DNA of 43,406 nucleotides from Lachnospiraceae bacterium (lineage in GTDB: Bacteria; Bacillota; Clostridia; Lachnospirales; Lachnospiraceae), in NCBI GenBank assembly GCA_017482485.1, contig JAFUMV010000058.1, forward strand, positions 1 to 43,406, given 5' to 3'. The translations under genes were made by a program, and so were the position numbers. Each line of letters starts with the position of its first letter. Within the stretch, counting starts at the first letter, position 1. Below the pieces are notes generated by a model that ran no database searches, was not told where the DNA came from, and worked only from the letters and a program-made list of their open reading frames with translations. Of this stretch, positions 24,982 through 33,421 are shown piece by piece.

Positions 24982-26472
24982 ATGAGAGGTATTGATACAC
25001 CGGTAAGACAGATTCGGCGCAGAGTTTTTAAGGAAATCGCAAATCTGGCTTACCATTCTGAAAATCTGATCGATGATATGGAGGCTCTGCCTTACAAAAT
25101 CGTCAATGCAGATGCTCCGATTTACCGTGAGAGTATTTACAGAGAGAGGGCGATTGTCAGAGAACAGCTTCGTCTGGCGATGGGGCTTTCCTTACGTCCC
25201 GAGAACGTGCCGGTTCATCTGACCCAGGGACTGGAGGAGAGCAATATTGATGAGAAGTATTATGAGCCGCCGCTGATGCAGGTTATTCCGTCTGCCTGCA
25301 ATGCGTGCCCGGAGAATGCGTATACGGTCACAAACCGTTGTATGGGCTGTGTTGCACACCCCTGTCAGGAGGTATGTCCCAGAGGGGCGATTTCCATGGT
25401 GAATGGAAAATCATATATCGATCCTGCAAAGTGTATCAAGTGCGGCAAATGTAAGGCGATTTGTCCTTATGATGCGATTTCGCATCAGCAGCGTCCCTGT
25501 TCTGCGGCCTGCGGCGTGGGTGCCATCGAGAGCGATGTATCCGGCAGAGCCGTGATTAATAACGACAAATGTGTATCCTGCGGTCAGTGTATGGTGAGCT
25601 GTCCGTTTGGAGCAATTGCGGATAAATCCCAGATTTTCCAGCTGATCCGGGCAATTCAGTCCGGCAGGAAGATCATTGCCCAGGTGGCGCCAGCCTTTGT
25701 TGGTCAGTTCGGTCCGGCTGTGACGCCCGGAAAGTTAAAGACGGCATTAAAGCAGCTTGGATTTGCGGATGTATATGAAACCGCCATCGGTGCCGATATG
25801 GGAGCTGTTGCGGAGGCGGAGCACTATGTAAAAGAGGTTGCCACAGGAAAGCTGCCTTTCCTTCTGACATCCTGCTGTCCATCCTGGTCTGTACTGGCAA
25901 AGAAGTTTTTCCCGGAGACCATTGACAAGATCTCCAATGCGCTGACCCCCATGGTAGCCACTGCGCGCAAGATTAAGGAAGAACATCCGGAGGCTTCGGT
26001 GGTGTTTATCGGGCCCTGTGCTTCCAAGAAGCTGGAGGCTTCCAGAAGAACTGTCCGTTCCGATGTGGATTTTGTTATCACATTTGAAGAACTGGCGGGG
26101 ATGTTTGAAGCAAAAGGAATTGAGCCCGCTGCTGTGGAGTCGGAGACACCCATTGAAGATGCAACCGCAGCCGGCCGCGGATATGGTGTGGCAGGCGGTG
26201 TGGCCAATGCGATTGAAAACTGCATTCGGGAATATTATCCGGATGTGACTGTGAATATTGAACATGCAGAGAGTTTGGCAGAATGCCGCAAAATGCTGAT
26301 GCTTGCCAAGATGGGGAAGAAAAACGGCTGCCTGATAGAAGGAATGGCCTGTCCCGGCGGCTGTATCGCAGGTGCGGGAACCAATATTGCAATTCCTCAG
26401 GCCGTGAAGGAAGTTAACAGCTTTAAGCAGGCTGCAGCAAAGAAACTGCCCGAGCTGCCGATAGAGGAGTGA
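24982..26472 (+). CDS. Monomeric [FeFe] hydrogenase, probably group B
   Basis: A 496-residue cytoplasmic iron-sulfur protein. After about 100 residues come three four-cysteine clusters: Cys120/123/128/132, Cys151/154/157/161 and Cys197/200/203/207. The H-cluster domain follows with motif 1 TSCCPSW (Cys298/299), motif 2 GPCASKKLE (Cys346) and motif 3 EGMACPGGC (Cys457, Cys461). Motifs 2 and 3 differ from the MPCTAKK and ETMACPGGC forms of group A enzymes such as CpI and fit the group B type common in Clostridia. It would produce or sense hydrogen during fermentation, with ferredoxin as likely partner. No maturation genes (hydEFG) are nearby. It lies downstream of feoAB with a 192-base gap. Confidence 0.87.
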   Translation: MRGIDTPVRQIRRRVFKEIANLAYHSENLIDDMEALPYKIVNADAPIYRESIYRERAIVREQLRLAMGLSLRPENVPVHLTQGLEESNIDEKYYEPPLMQVIPSACNACPENAYTVTNRCMGCVAHPCQEVCPRGAISMVNGKSYIDPAKCIKCGKCKAICPYDAISHQQRPCSAACGVGAIESDVSGRAVINNDKCVSCGQCMVSCPFGAIADKSQIFQLIRAIQSGRKIIAQVAPAFVGQFGPAVTPGKLKTALKQLGFADVYETAIGADMGAVAEAEHYVKEVATGKLPFLLTSCCPSWSVLAKKFFPETIDKISNALTPMVATARKIKEEHPEASVVFIGPCASKKLEASRRTVRSDVDFVITFEELAGMFEAKGIEPAAVESETPIEDATAAGRGYGVAGGVANAIENCIREYYPDVTVNIEHAESLAECRKMLMLAKMGKKNGCLIEGMACPGGCIAGAGTNIAIPQAVKEVNSFKQAAAKKLPELPIEE

Positions 26473-26523
26473 AGCATTTAACGCTTCAACAAAAGTGAAA
26501 CAGTATTTTTTTATAAAGAAGCA

Positions 26524-26540
26524 GTCGGCAGTCTGCCGAC
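26524..26540. promoter_or_regulatory. Palindrome in front of gltX
   Basis: GTCGGCAG-T-CTGCCGAC is a perfect 8-1-8 inverted repeat ending a few bases before the AGAAGGAG ribosome binding site of gltX. It could be an operator or a hairpin that affects initiation. Confidence 0.45.
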
Positions 26541-26555
26541 AGAAGGAGAAATAAA

Positions 26556-28010
26556 ATGGCTAAATTCAGAACCCGTTTTGCGCCCAGCCCTACAGGACGC
26601 ATGCATGTAGGAAATCTGCGTACAGCTTTATATGCTTATCTGGTGGCAAAGCATGAAGGCGGCGATTTCATTTTAAGAATTGAGGACACCGATCAGGAGC
26701 GCTATGTGGAAGGCGCTGTTGAGATTATTTACAGAACGCTGCAGAAGACCGGCCTGATTCATGACGAAGGTCCGGACAAGGACGGCGGCGTCGGCCCCTA
26801 TGTACAGAGTGAGCGTATGGCCAGCGGAATTTATCTGGAATATGCAAAAAAGCTGATCGAAAAAGGAGAAGCTTATTACTGTTTCTGCGATAAGGAGAGA
26901 CTGGCTACCTTAAATCAGGTTGTTGCGGGAAAAGAGATCAATGTATATGATAAGCACTGCCTGCATCTTTCCAAAGAAGAAGTGGAGGCAAAGCTGGCAG
27001 CAGGCGTTCCTTATGTCATCCGTCAGAATAACCCCACAGAAGGAACCACCACTTTCCATGACGAGCTTTACGGTGATATCACGGTGAACAATTCCGAACT
27101 GGATGATATGATTTTGATCAAATCCGATGGATATCCCACCTACAATTTTGCAAACGTTGTGGATGATCATCTGATGGGAATCACTCACGTGGTAAGAGGA
27201 AATGAATACATTTCTTCTTCTCCCAAATACAACAGACTTTATGAAGCGTTCGGCTGGGAAGTGCCCAAGTACATTCACTGCCCGCTGATCACCGATGAGG
27301 AGCATCATAAACTGTCCAAGCGCTGCGGACATTCTTCCTACGAAGATCTGGTGGATCAGGGATTTTTGACAGAGGCGATTGTGAATTTCGTGGCACTTTT
27401 AGGCTGGAGCCCCGAAGGAGAGAATGAAATCTTCACACTGGAAGAACTGGTTAAGGAATTCGATTATAAGAGAATGTCCAAATCTCCGGCAGTGTTTGAC
27501 TATACGAAGTTAAAATGGATGAACGGCGAATACATCAAAGCCATGGATTTTGATCGTTTTTATGAGATGGCAGAGCCTTATCTGAAAAAAGCGCTGACCA
27601 AGGGCCAGGATCTGAAGAAAGTTGCTGCAATGGTCAAGACCAGAATCGAGGTATTTCCCGATATTTATGAAATGGTGGATTTCTTTGAAACACTGCCCGA
27701 GTATGATCCGGCTATGTACGTGCACAAAAAGATGAAGACGACCAAAGAGAGCTCTCTGGAAGTCCTCAATGAGCTTCTGCCCATTCTGGAAGCGCAGGAG
27801 GATTACAGCAATGATGCTCTGTATCAGACCCTGCTTTCCTATGTGGAAAAGAAGGGCTGCAAGAACGGCTATGCGCTGTGGCCTGTCCGTACCGCTGTTT
27901 CCGGCAAGCAGATGACACCTGCCGGCGCTACGGAAATCATGGAGATTATCGGCAAAGAAGAGACACTGTACAGAATCCGCAAAGGAATTGAACTGTTACA
28001 GAACGCATAA
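26556..28010 (+). CDS. gltX: Glutamyl-tRNA synthetase
   Basis: A 484-residue class I aminoacyl-tRNA synthetase that charges tRNA-Glu. The HIGH-type motif is HVGN at 17-20 after FAPSPTGRM, and the KMSKS-type motif is KLSKR at 252-256. The catalytic region with [10 protein letters not shown] (41-50) and the C-terminal anticodon-binding domain are complete. Whether it also charges tRNA-Gln, which is usual where GatCAB is present, cannot be judged here. GAAGGAG lies about nine bases before the ATG. Confidence 0.97.
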   Translation: MAKFRTRFAPSPTGRMHVGNLRTALYAYLVAKHEGGDFILRIEDTDQERYVEGAVEIIYRTLQKTGLIHDEGPDKDGGVGPYVQSERMASGIYLEYAKKLIEKGEAYYCFCDKERLATLNQVVAGKEINVYDKHCLHLSKEEVEAKLAAGVPYVIRQNNPTEGTTTFHDELYGDITVNNSELDDMILIKSDGYPTYNFANVVDDHLMGITHVVRGNEYISSSPKYNRLYEAFGWEVPKYIHCPLITDEEHHKLSKRCGHSSYEDLVDQGFLTEAIVNFVALLGWSPEGENEIFTLEELVKEFDYKRMSKSPAVFDYTKLKWMNGEYIKAMDFDRFYEMAEPYLKKALTKGQDLKKVAAMVKTRIEVFPDIYEMVDFFETLPEYDPAMYVHKKMKTTKESSLEVLNELLPILEAQEDYSNDALYQTLLSYVEKKGCKNGYALWPVRTAVSGKQMTPAGATEIMEIIGKEETLYRIRKGIELLQNA

Positions 28011-28097
28011 AGGGCTGCCTGTGTGAAGGTGCATGCGGCTGTTGGCATGTGCCGGACAGCGCTTCGCGTGACAAAGACAGGCAAAAAGGAGTACCGT

Positions 28098-30002
28098 TTG
28101 CAGGGAAACGAACAACAACAAAAGGCGATTGTCTGGAATACAGGACCGGCACTGATTCTTGCCGGTCCCGGTTCCGGAAAGACCTTTACGATCGTGGAGC
28201 GGGTGCGGTATCTGATTGAAGAGCAACAGATTGACCCGTCACAGATTCTTGTCATAACTTTTACCAAAGCGGCTGCACAGCAGATGCGGGACCGCTTCTG
28301 CACCAGGATGGAAGGAGTATACCATCCGGTCACTTTCGGCACATTTCATGCCATATTTTTTCACATCTTAAGAACTTCCTGCCGCTATATGTCCGGCAGC
28401 ATAATTTCCGAAAAAGAAAAAAGAGAATACCTTCGCATTGTTTTTGCAGCCATGAATCAGGAGCTTCCTGCAGAGGAGGGATGGGAAGACGGACTTTTGT
28501 CAGAAATAGGCTATCTGAAAAATACCGGAAAAATGGAGGCGGATTTTAAGAGCAGTTATCTGGAAAATAATTTGTTTAGGCAGGCTTTTGTACGGTTTCA
28601 GAGACTTTTATCCGAAATGGGAAAGCTGGATCTGGACGATTTTGCTGCGGCGCTGAAGCATCTTTTTATAAAAAATCCACAGGTACTGAAAAAATGGCAG
28701 GAGCGATATTCCTATATTCTGGTGGATGAATTTCAGGATATTAATGAAACCCAGTATGAGGCAATCAGGCTGCTGGCCGGAGAACGAAAAAATCTGTTTG
28801 TGGTGGGCGATGATGATCAGGCCATCTACGGATTTCGTGGCTCTGATCCTGCCATTATGCAGCGTTTTTTATCGGATTATCCCCAGGCTGCTCAGATTCC
28901 ATTGTCCGTAAATTATCGCTGCAGTCCGGGAATTGTGGATACTGCCGGAGCACTGGTGAGCAAAAACCGAAAGAGAATGCCAAAGCAGATTGTGGCTGGA
29001 CGTTTAGCCGCGCCAGTGAGACGATCTTTGGAAGTGACAGGCGGTGCCGACAGTTCCTTTCGTACTTTTTCAAAAGATCGGACAGTGCTGATCGGCTCCT
29101 TTGCGGACAGAAAGGCACAGGTCAAAGAGATTGCTACGATCATGAATCAATATCGGGAAAAAGATTTGCAAATCTCCATTGCAGCCATTTACCGAACCAA
29201 TACCGATTGCAGCCTTCTGGCAGAGGCGTTGGGAGCGGCAAAAATACCCTATGTCATGAAAGAAAAGCTGATGAGTCCCTATGCCCACAGCGTATGCCGG
29301 GATCTGCTTTCTTATCTTTGCCTTGCCAAAGCTGACCGGAGCAGACAGGATTTTTTCAGGATCATGAATAAGCCCTGCCGCTATTTTTCCAGACAGATGG
29401 TGCCGGATGGAACGGTTTCCTTTTCTGCGATGCTCAAACGCTGCGGACAGCAGGAATATTTAAAAAAGAATATTCTGAAAATGCAGACAGATATCAGCCG
29501 TATGGCTGTCATGGATTTGTATGCTGCAGTCAACTATGTGAGAAAAGCGATTGGCTATGACGGCTGGCTTCGCAGGGAACTGAAAGAAGAAAAATATCGG
29601 GAAGCCATGGAAATGGCAGATTTTTTTCAGAACAGCGCAAGGGATTTTAAGACCGTGGAGGAAATGAGAGATCATATTACAGCCTATGAAGAATCCTTGA
29701 AGGAGGCAGAAAAAACTGCAGATGCATCGCCCGAAGGTGCGGTAAACCTGATGACCTTGCACGGCTCCAAGGGACTGGAATTTGACATCGTTTTTCTGCC
29801 GGACTGCAACGAGGGGATTGTGCCTCATAAAAAAAGTATGAAAGGGGACGAGGTGGAGGAAGAGCGACGGATGTTTTACGTGGGAATGACACGGGCAAAA
29901 GAGAAGCTTTTTATCAGCTGGGTGGCAGGAAGCTCACAGGAACCGGGGTTCCCATCCAGGTTTCTTGGAGATATGGGATATCGGGAGGCGTATCGGGTTT
30001 GA
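28098..30002 (+). CDS. UvrD/PcrA-like superfamily 1 ATP-dependent DNA helicase
   Basis: About 634 residues from the proposed start. Motif order is that of UvrD-type helicases: Q-motif GNEQQQKAI, Walker A AGPGSGKT at 22-29, motif Ia TFTKAAAQQM, motif II DEFQD at 210-214, motif III GDDDQAIYGFRG, motif IV SVNYRCS, motif V LMTLHGSKGLEFD, motif VI VGMTRAKE. It unwinds DNA 3' to 5' in repair or replication. It is shorter than PcrA and lacks the long C-terminal tail. The TTG at 28098 has AAAAAGGAG six bases before it and directly precedes the Q-motif; a GTG at 28023 without clear ribosome binding site is the alternative. It begins shortly after gltX and is probably cotranscribed. Confidence 0.88.
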   Translation: MQGNEQQQKAIVWNTGPALILAGPGSGKTFTIVERVRYLIEEQQIDPSQILVITFTKAAAQQMRDRFCTRMEGVYHPVTFGTFHAIFFHILRTSCRYMSGSIISEKEKREYLRIVFAAMNQELPAEEGWEDGLLSEIGYLKNTGKMEADFKSSYLENNLFRQAFVRFQRLLSEMGKLDLDDFAAALKHLFIKNPQVLKKWQERYSYILVDEFQDINETQYEAIRLLAGERKNLFVVGDDDQAIYGFRGSDPAIMQRFLSDYPQAAQIPLSVNYRCSPGIVDTAGALVSKNRKRMPKQIVAGRLAAPVRRSLEVTGGADSSFRTFSKDRTVLIGSFADRKAQVKEIATIMNQYREKDLQISIAAIYRTNTDCSLLAEALGAAKIPYVMKEKLMSPYAHSVCRDLLSYLCLAKADRSRQDFFRIMNKPCRYFSRQMVPDGTVSFSAMLKRCGQQEYLKKNILKMQTDISRMAVMDLYAAVNYVRKAIGYDGWLRRELKEEKYREAMEMADFFQNSARDFKTVEEMRDHITAYEESLKEAEKTADASPEGAVNLMTLHGSKGLEFDIVFLPDCNEGIVPHKKSMKGDEVEEERRMFYVGMTRAKEKLFISWVAGSSQEPGFPSRFLGDMGYREAYRV

Positions 30003-30034
30003 CGATCCGGACAGCGTGTTTGACATAAAAATAA

Positions 30035-30068
30035 TGTGCGTAAGCAGGCCTTCGCCTGCCTGCGCACA
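30035..30068. terminator. Hairpin terminator between convergent helicase and DUF1292 genes
   Basis: Outer stem TGTGCG/CGCACA and inner stem GCAGGC/GCCTGC with a CTTC loop. On the minus strand it is followed by ATTATTTTTATG, so it should end DUF1292 transcripts well and helicase transcripts less clearly. Confidence 0.65.
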
Positions 30069-30074
30069 TGAAAG

Positions 30075-30407
30075 TTACGCATCCGCGTCTTTTGCATCGA
30101 TGAGTTCATCGAATTCGCAGCTGTCCAGGTATTCGTCAAATGCCTCTTCGACCTTTTCGTATTCTTCATCGTCATCAATGTAGCCGAGTTCAGGTTCTTC
30201 ATTGGGATCATCGGGATTCTCAGAATAGCGGTAAAACCATACCTCCCCGTCATCGTTCTGACCGTTTTCATCCAGAGGCATCAAAACGATATAATCCTGA
30301 CCTTCCACTTCCAGAATAGTGATAATTGCACAGGTAACATTGGAGCCATCGTCCAGTTCCAGTTCAACGGTCATTTCTTCATCAATTTCATCAAATTTAT
30401 TGCCCAT
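30075..30407 (-). CDS. DUF1292 domain protein
   Basis: A 110-residue, very acidic cytoplasmic protein of the DUF1292 (YrzB-like) family. The conserved core is VELELDDGSNVTCAIITIL followed by YIVLMPLDE and GEVWFYRY. The C-terminal third is a run of Asp and Glu. The function is unknown; family members are widespread in Clostridia and Bacilli. AGGAGG lies eight bases before the start codon at 30405-30407. It is alone on its strand with its own promoter and terminator. Confidence 0.88.
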   Translation of the reverse strand: MGNKFDEIDEEMTVELELDDGSNVTCAIITILEVEGQDYIVLMPLDENGQNDDGEVWFYRYSENPDDPNEEPELGYIDDDEEYEKVEEAFDEYLDSCEFDELIDAKDADA

Positions 30408-30442
30408 AAGAATATCCTCCTGAGAGTATTTTGTTAATTATT

Positions 30443-30471
30443 ATCATACATGAAGTTGCAGTGGCTTGCAA
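30443..30471 (-). promoter_or_regulatory. Promoter of the DUF1292 gene
   Basis: On the minus strand TTGCAA (30471-30466), 17 bases, TATGAT (30448-30443). A strong sigma-A type match about 36 bases before the start codon. Confidence 0.7.
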
Positions 30472-30481
30472 TCTATTTTTA

Positions 30482-30490
30482 TGTTATACT
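30482..30490 (+). promoter_or_regulatory. Extended -10 promoter of the GH13-like gene
   Basis: TGT-TATACT is an extended -10 element. A good -35 at normal distance is missing. The palindromic TTGCAA at 30466-30471 belongs to the divergent promoter and is only 13 bases away. Confidence 0.45.
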
Positions 30491-30564
30491 GATACGGAAA
30501 AGATTTTTAAAAACTGCGCTGGAAACAATGACCGAACAAAGGGAAGGGACAGGTATACTGGGAG

Positions 30565-32469
30565 ATGGAACGGAACATCACTGTTTTAAAGGGGAAGCCG
30601 TATCCGCTTGGAATGACGGTTACGGGGAAGCGTGAATGTAATCTGGCAGCCGTGCTGCAGGGAAAAGAAGAGTGCGGGGTAGTTCTGTACCCAAAAGACG
30701 GAAGTGATCAGATTCGCATTCCTTTTGGAAATGAGAATAAAGTCGGGAATATTTATTGCATGAAGCTTTCCGGGATTCGGGTCAGAAATTTTGCATATAA
30801 TTTTTATGCCGGAGAAGAGATCATCACGGATCCTTATGCAAAGCAGATTCTTGGCAATGAAAAATGGGGAGAGAAAGTGGATCCTGAGCTCTGTGCCGAA
30901 GACCTGTCAGAGGATTTTGACTGGGAAGAGGACACACCGCTGATGACACCGCTTTGCGACAGCATCATTTATCAGCTGCATGTGAGAGGCTTTACAAAGC
31001 ATCCTTCTTCCAGGGTGAAGAAAAAGGGCACCTTTGCCGGAATTGCGGAGAAGATCCCTTATCTGAAGACGCTGGGTATTACAGCGGTGGAACTGATGCC
31101 TGCATACGAATTTACAGAACTGGAAAGTGCAAAGCGAAGCGTTTTCGGCATGGCGGAGGCAAAGAACCGCTATATGGAGCTTCCTGCAGAATCAAAGCCG
31201 CCCAGAATCAATTACTGGGGCTTTAAAAAGGGATATTATTTTGCGCCGAAAGCTTCCTATAGCAGTACGAAATCGCCCTCTTTGGAATTCAAATGCATGG
31301 TGAAGGCTTTGCATGAAAGCGGTATCGAAGTGATCATGCAGTTTTATTTTCCAAAGGAAATCAGGCAGGGATTTATTCTGGAAGTGCTCAAATACTGGGT
31401 TTATGAATATCATATTGACGGCGTGCATCTTCTGGGAGACAGTATTCCCACCACACTTGTGGCAACATATCCGCTGTTATCCAATACAAAGCTGTTTTAC
31501 TATGGTTTTAACTGTCATGAGATTTATGGTTCTTCTGACGTGCCGGCTTATAAGAATCTGGCCTGTTATCAGGATGATTTTCTGTATGACATGCGCCGTT
31601 ACTTAAAAGGTGATGAGGACATGCTCGGGGCAGTTTTGGCACAGCTGAAGAAAAATCCGGCGCAGACCGGTGTTGTGAATTATATTGCCAATTATGAGGG
31701 ATTTACGCTGGCTGATCTGGTTTGCTATGAGCGCAAGCACAATGAAGCGAACGGAGAAGAGGACAGAGACGGGAATCCCTACAATGCCAGCTGGAACTGC
31801 GGTGTGGAAGGCAAAAGCAAAAAGAAAACGATTGAAGCGCTGCGCGCAAAGCAGATGCGCAATGCGATGATGCTTCTTTTATTCGCACAGGGAACGCCCA
31901 TGATTGTGGCGGGAGATGAATTCGGTCACTCCAAGGACGGCAATAATAACAGCTGGTGTCAGGATAATGAAGTGAACTGGCTTAACTGGAATCAGACAAG
32001 GACCAACAAAGAATTTCTGGACTTTGTGAAAGCGGCAATTACCCTGCGCAGAAGTCATCCGATTCTGCATAAACCGGATGAACTGACGATGATGGATTTT
32101 ATCGCCTGCGGTTTCCCTGATCTGTCCTGGCATGACCGTGAGGCCTGGAGACTTTCCATTGACAGAATCAGCAGGGAAGCCGGTGTCATGTACTGTGGAT
32201 GTTATGCCAAAGTGGACAGGCAGATGGACGATGACTTTTTCTACATCGCTTATAATATGCACTGGGAAGAAAAGGAACTGGCACTGCCCCAGCTGAAGGG
32301 TGGTCTGCACTGGGAAAAGGTGATGGACTCTGCTGACGCATCGACTGCGTCTGATGGGGAAATATTAGAAAAGAAGATTATGGTACCTGCCCGCAGCATA
32401 CAGATTTTAAAAAGCTTCGGCAAACCGGTGAAGGAAGGAAAAAAGGTTGAAGGCATTACAGCATTTTAA
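30565..32469 (+). CDS. GH13 debranching-enzyme-like protein with all catalytic motifs lost (putative pseudoenzyme)
   Basis: 634 residues with the plan of GlgX/isoamylase-type debranching enzymes: an N-terminal CBM48-like domain (GKPYPLG, 10-16), a barrel starting IIYQLHVRGFTKH (134-146), and the family segment GDEFGHSKDGNNNSWCQDNE (450-469). The four catalytic regions are replaced. Region I DVVxNH is IMQFYF (257-262). Region II GFRxD is GVHLL (286-290), so the nucleophile Asp is Leu290. Region III AEPWD is YYGFN (312-316), losing the acid/base Glu. Region IV AHDGFTL is NYEGFTL (376-382), losing HD. The frame is uninterrupted, so it is not a decayed gene in the usual sense. A glycan-binding or regulatory role is inference. 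The ATG at 30565 lacks a well-spaced ribosome binding site. Confidence 0.85.
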   Translation: MERNITVLKGKPYPLGMTVTGKRECNLAAVLQGKEECGVVLYPKDGSDQIRIPFGNENKVGNIYCMKLSGIRVRNFAYNFYAGEEIITDPYAKQILGNEKWGEKVDPELCAEDLSEDFDWEEDTPLMTPLCDSIIYQLHVRGFTKHPSSRVKKKGTFAGIAEKIPYLKTLGITAVELMPAYEFTELESAKRSVFGMAEAKNRYMELPAESKPPRINYWGFKKGYYFAPKASYSSTKSPSLEFKCMVKALHESGIEVIMQFYFPKEIRQGFILEVLKYWVYEYHIDGVHLLGDSIPTTLVATYPLLSNTKLFYYGFNCHEIYGSSDVPAYKNLACYQDDFLYDMRRYLKGDEDMLGAVLAQLKKNPAQTGVVNYIANYEGFTLADLVCYERKHNEANGEEDRDGNPYNASWNCGVEGKSKKKTIEALRAKQMRNAMMLLLFAQGTPMIVAGDEFGHSKDGNNNSWCQDNEVNWLNWNQTRTNKEFLDFVKAAITLRRSHPILHKPDELTMMDFIACGFPDLSWHDREAWRLSIDRISREAGVMYCGCYAKVDRQMDDDFFYIAYNMHWEEKELALPQLKGGLHWEKVMDSADASTASDGEILEKKIMVPARSIQILKSFGKPVKEGKKVEGITAF

Positions 32470-32986
32470 AACGATTACCCATCATAAAATACTGGTCATG
32501 AAAGGATGCTTTGCCGTAGGACTCTACTGGCAGGGTCTCTGCCATGATTTATCCAAATATTCCTGGAGTGAATTTAAGGTAGGCGCAAAATACTTCCAGG
32601 GCGACAGAAGCCCGAATAATGCGGAAAGAGAAGATATCGGCTATTCCAGCGCCTGGCTGCATCATAAAGGGCGCAATAAGCACCATTACGAATACTGGGT
32701 CGATTACAGCACAAAGGCAGTTTCCGGTGGGATAGCTCCGGTTCCGATGCCGAAGAAATACGTGGTGGAAATGCTGATGGACCGCATTGCCGCTTCCAAG
32801 ATATACCGGGGCAGCGCTTATACGGACAGCGATCCGCTGAAGTATTATGAAAGCGGCAAAGAAATGCCTTTGATTCATCCGGAGACGAAGGCACTTCTGG
32901 AAAAGCTGCTTCACCTGCTGGCACAAAAAGGAGAAGCTTACACCTTTGCCTATGTACGAAGAAAGGTGCTGGGAAAGAAAAAATAA
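32447..32986 (+). CDS. DUF5662 family protein
   Basis: A 179-residue soluble protein matching the DUF5662 family by its CHDLSKYSWSEF segment. Several His/Asp residues are spaced as in HD-type metal hydrolases: His12-His13, His33-Asp34, His72-His73 and His79-His80. This suggests a metal site, but activity is unknown. It starts at a TTG at 32447, inside the end of the GH13-like gene (23-base overlap), with GGAAGG eight bases before. Translation is therefore probably coupled to the GH13-like protein. A good terminator follows at 33033. Confidence 0.8.
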   Translation: MKALQHFKTITHHKILVMKGCFAVGLYWQGLCHDLSKYSWSEFKVGAKYFQGDRSPNNAEREDIGYSSAWLHHKGRNKHHYEYWVDYSTKAVSGGIAPVPMPKKYVVEMLMDRIAASKIYRGSAYTDSDPLKYYESGKEMPLIHPETKALLEKLLHLLAQKGEAYTFAYVRRKVLGKKK

Positions 32987-33032
32987 GCTTTTTGACAATG
33001 GAAACTTCATCGGGAATATGCAGTTTACAGGT

Positions 33033-33065
33033 AAAAGAGATCTGGATCAGTTCCGGGTCTCTTTT
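33033..33065 (+). terminator. Intrinsic terminator after the DUF5662 gene
   Basis: AAAAGAGATCTGG (33033-33045) pairs with CCGGGTCTCTTTT (33053-33065), 13 bp with two wobble pairs and a seven-base loop, ending in TTTT. Confidence 0.75.
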
Positions 33066-33421
33066 GTGTTCTAAAAATTCCGTGGGATTTCCCCAAACAA
33101 AAATGCGCAGTATGAAAAAAGAAAGTTTATGCTTTGCGGCATAGCTGGAAAAACAGGAAATGGACATGATGTATATCCTGAAAATAAAAAAAGATAATAA
33201 ACAGTGCAATATTTACAACAAAATGAAAAGCGTAACGCAAAAAAGTTGCAGCACAGGGGGAAAATGGAGAAGAAAGATGTCAAAAAAGCACGAAATTTGC
33301 ACTAAATAGAAAAATGGCTGCAATTCATGGTTCTTTCGGTTTTTGAACGGAACACTTACAATGACAGTACGCAGACAACATCAGCGTGACATCAAAAATG
33401 AAAGCGAGGAACCGACATTAT
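33066..33421 (+). other. Leader region of the second importer operon
   Basis: No gene of more than trivial length is supported here. A TACAAT at 33357-33362 is a possible -10 box without a convincing -35, about 60 bases before the first permease. The region is A-rich. I see no riboswitch or strong palindrome. Confidence 0.35.

Noticed and set aside
26473-26555. T-box or other leader RNA before gltX
   Set aside because: The gap is only 83 bases and has no T-box sequence; just small hairpins.
30450-30635. Open frame of 61 codons overlapping the start of the GH13-like gene
   Set aside because: It is in another frame, begins inside the promoter region and has no family similarity.
33219-33240. 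Possible catabolite-responsive element (TGAAAAGCGTAACGCA)
   Set aside because: It has one base too many for the cre consensus spacing TGNAANCG, so the match is not real.
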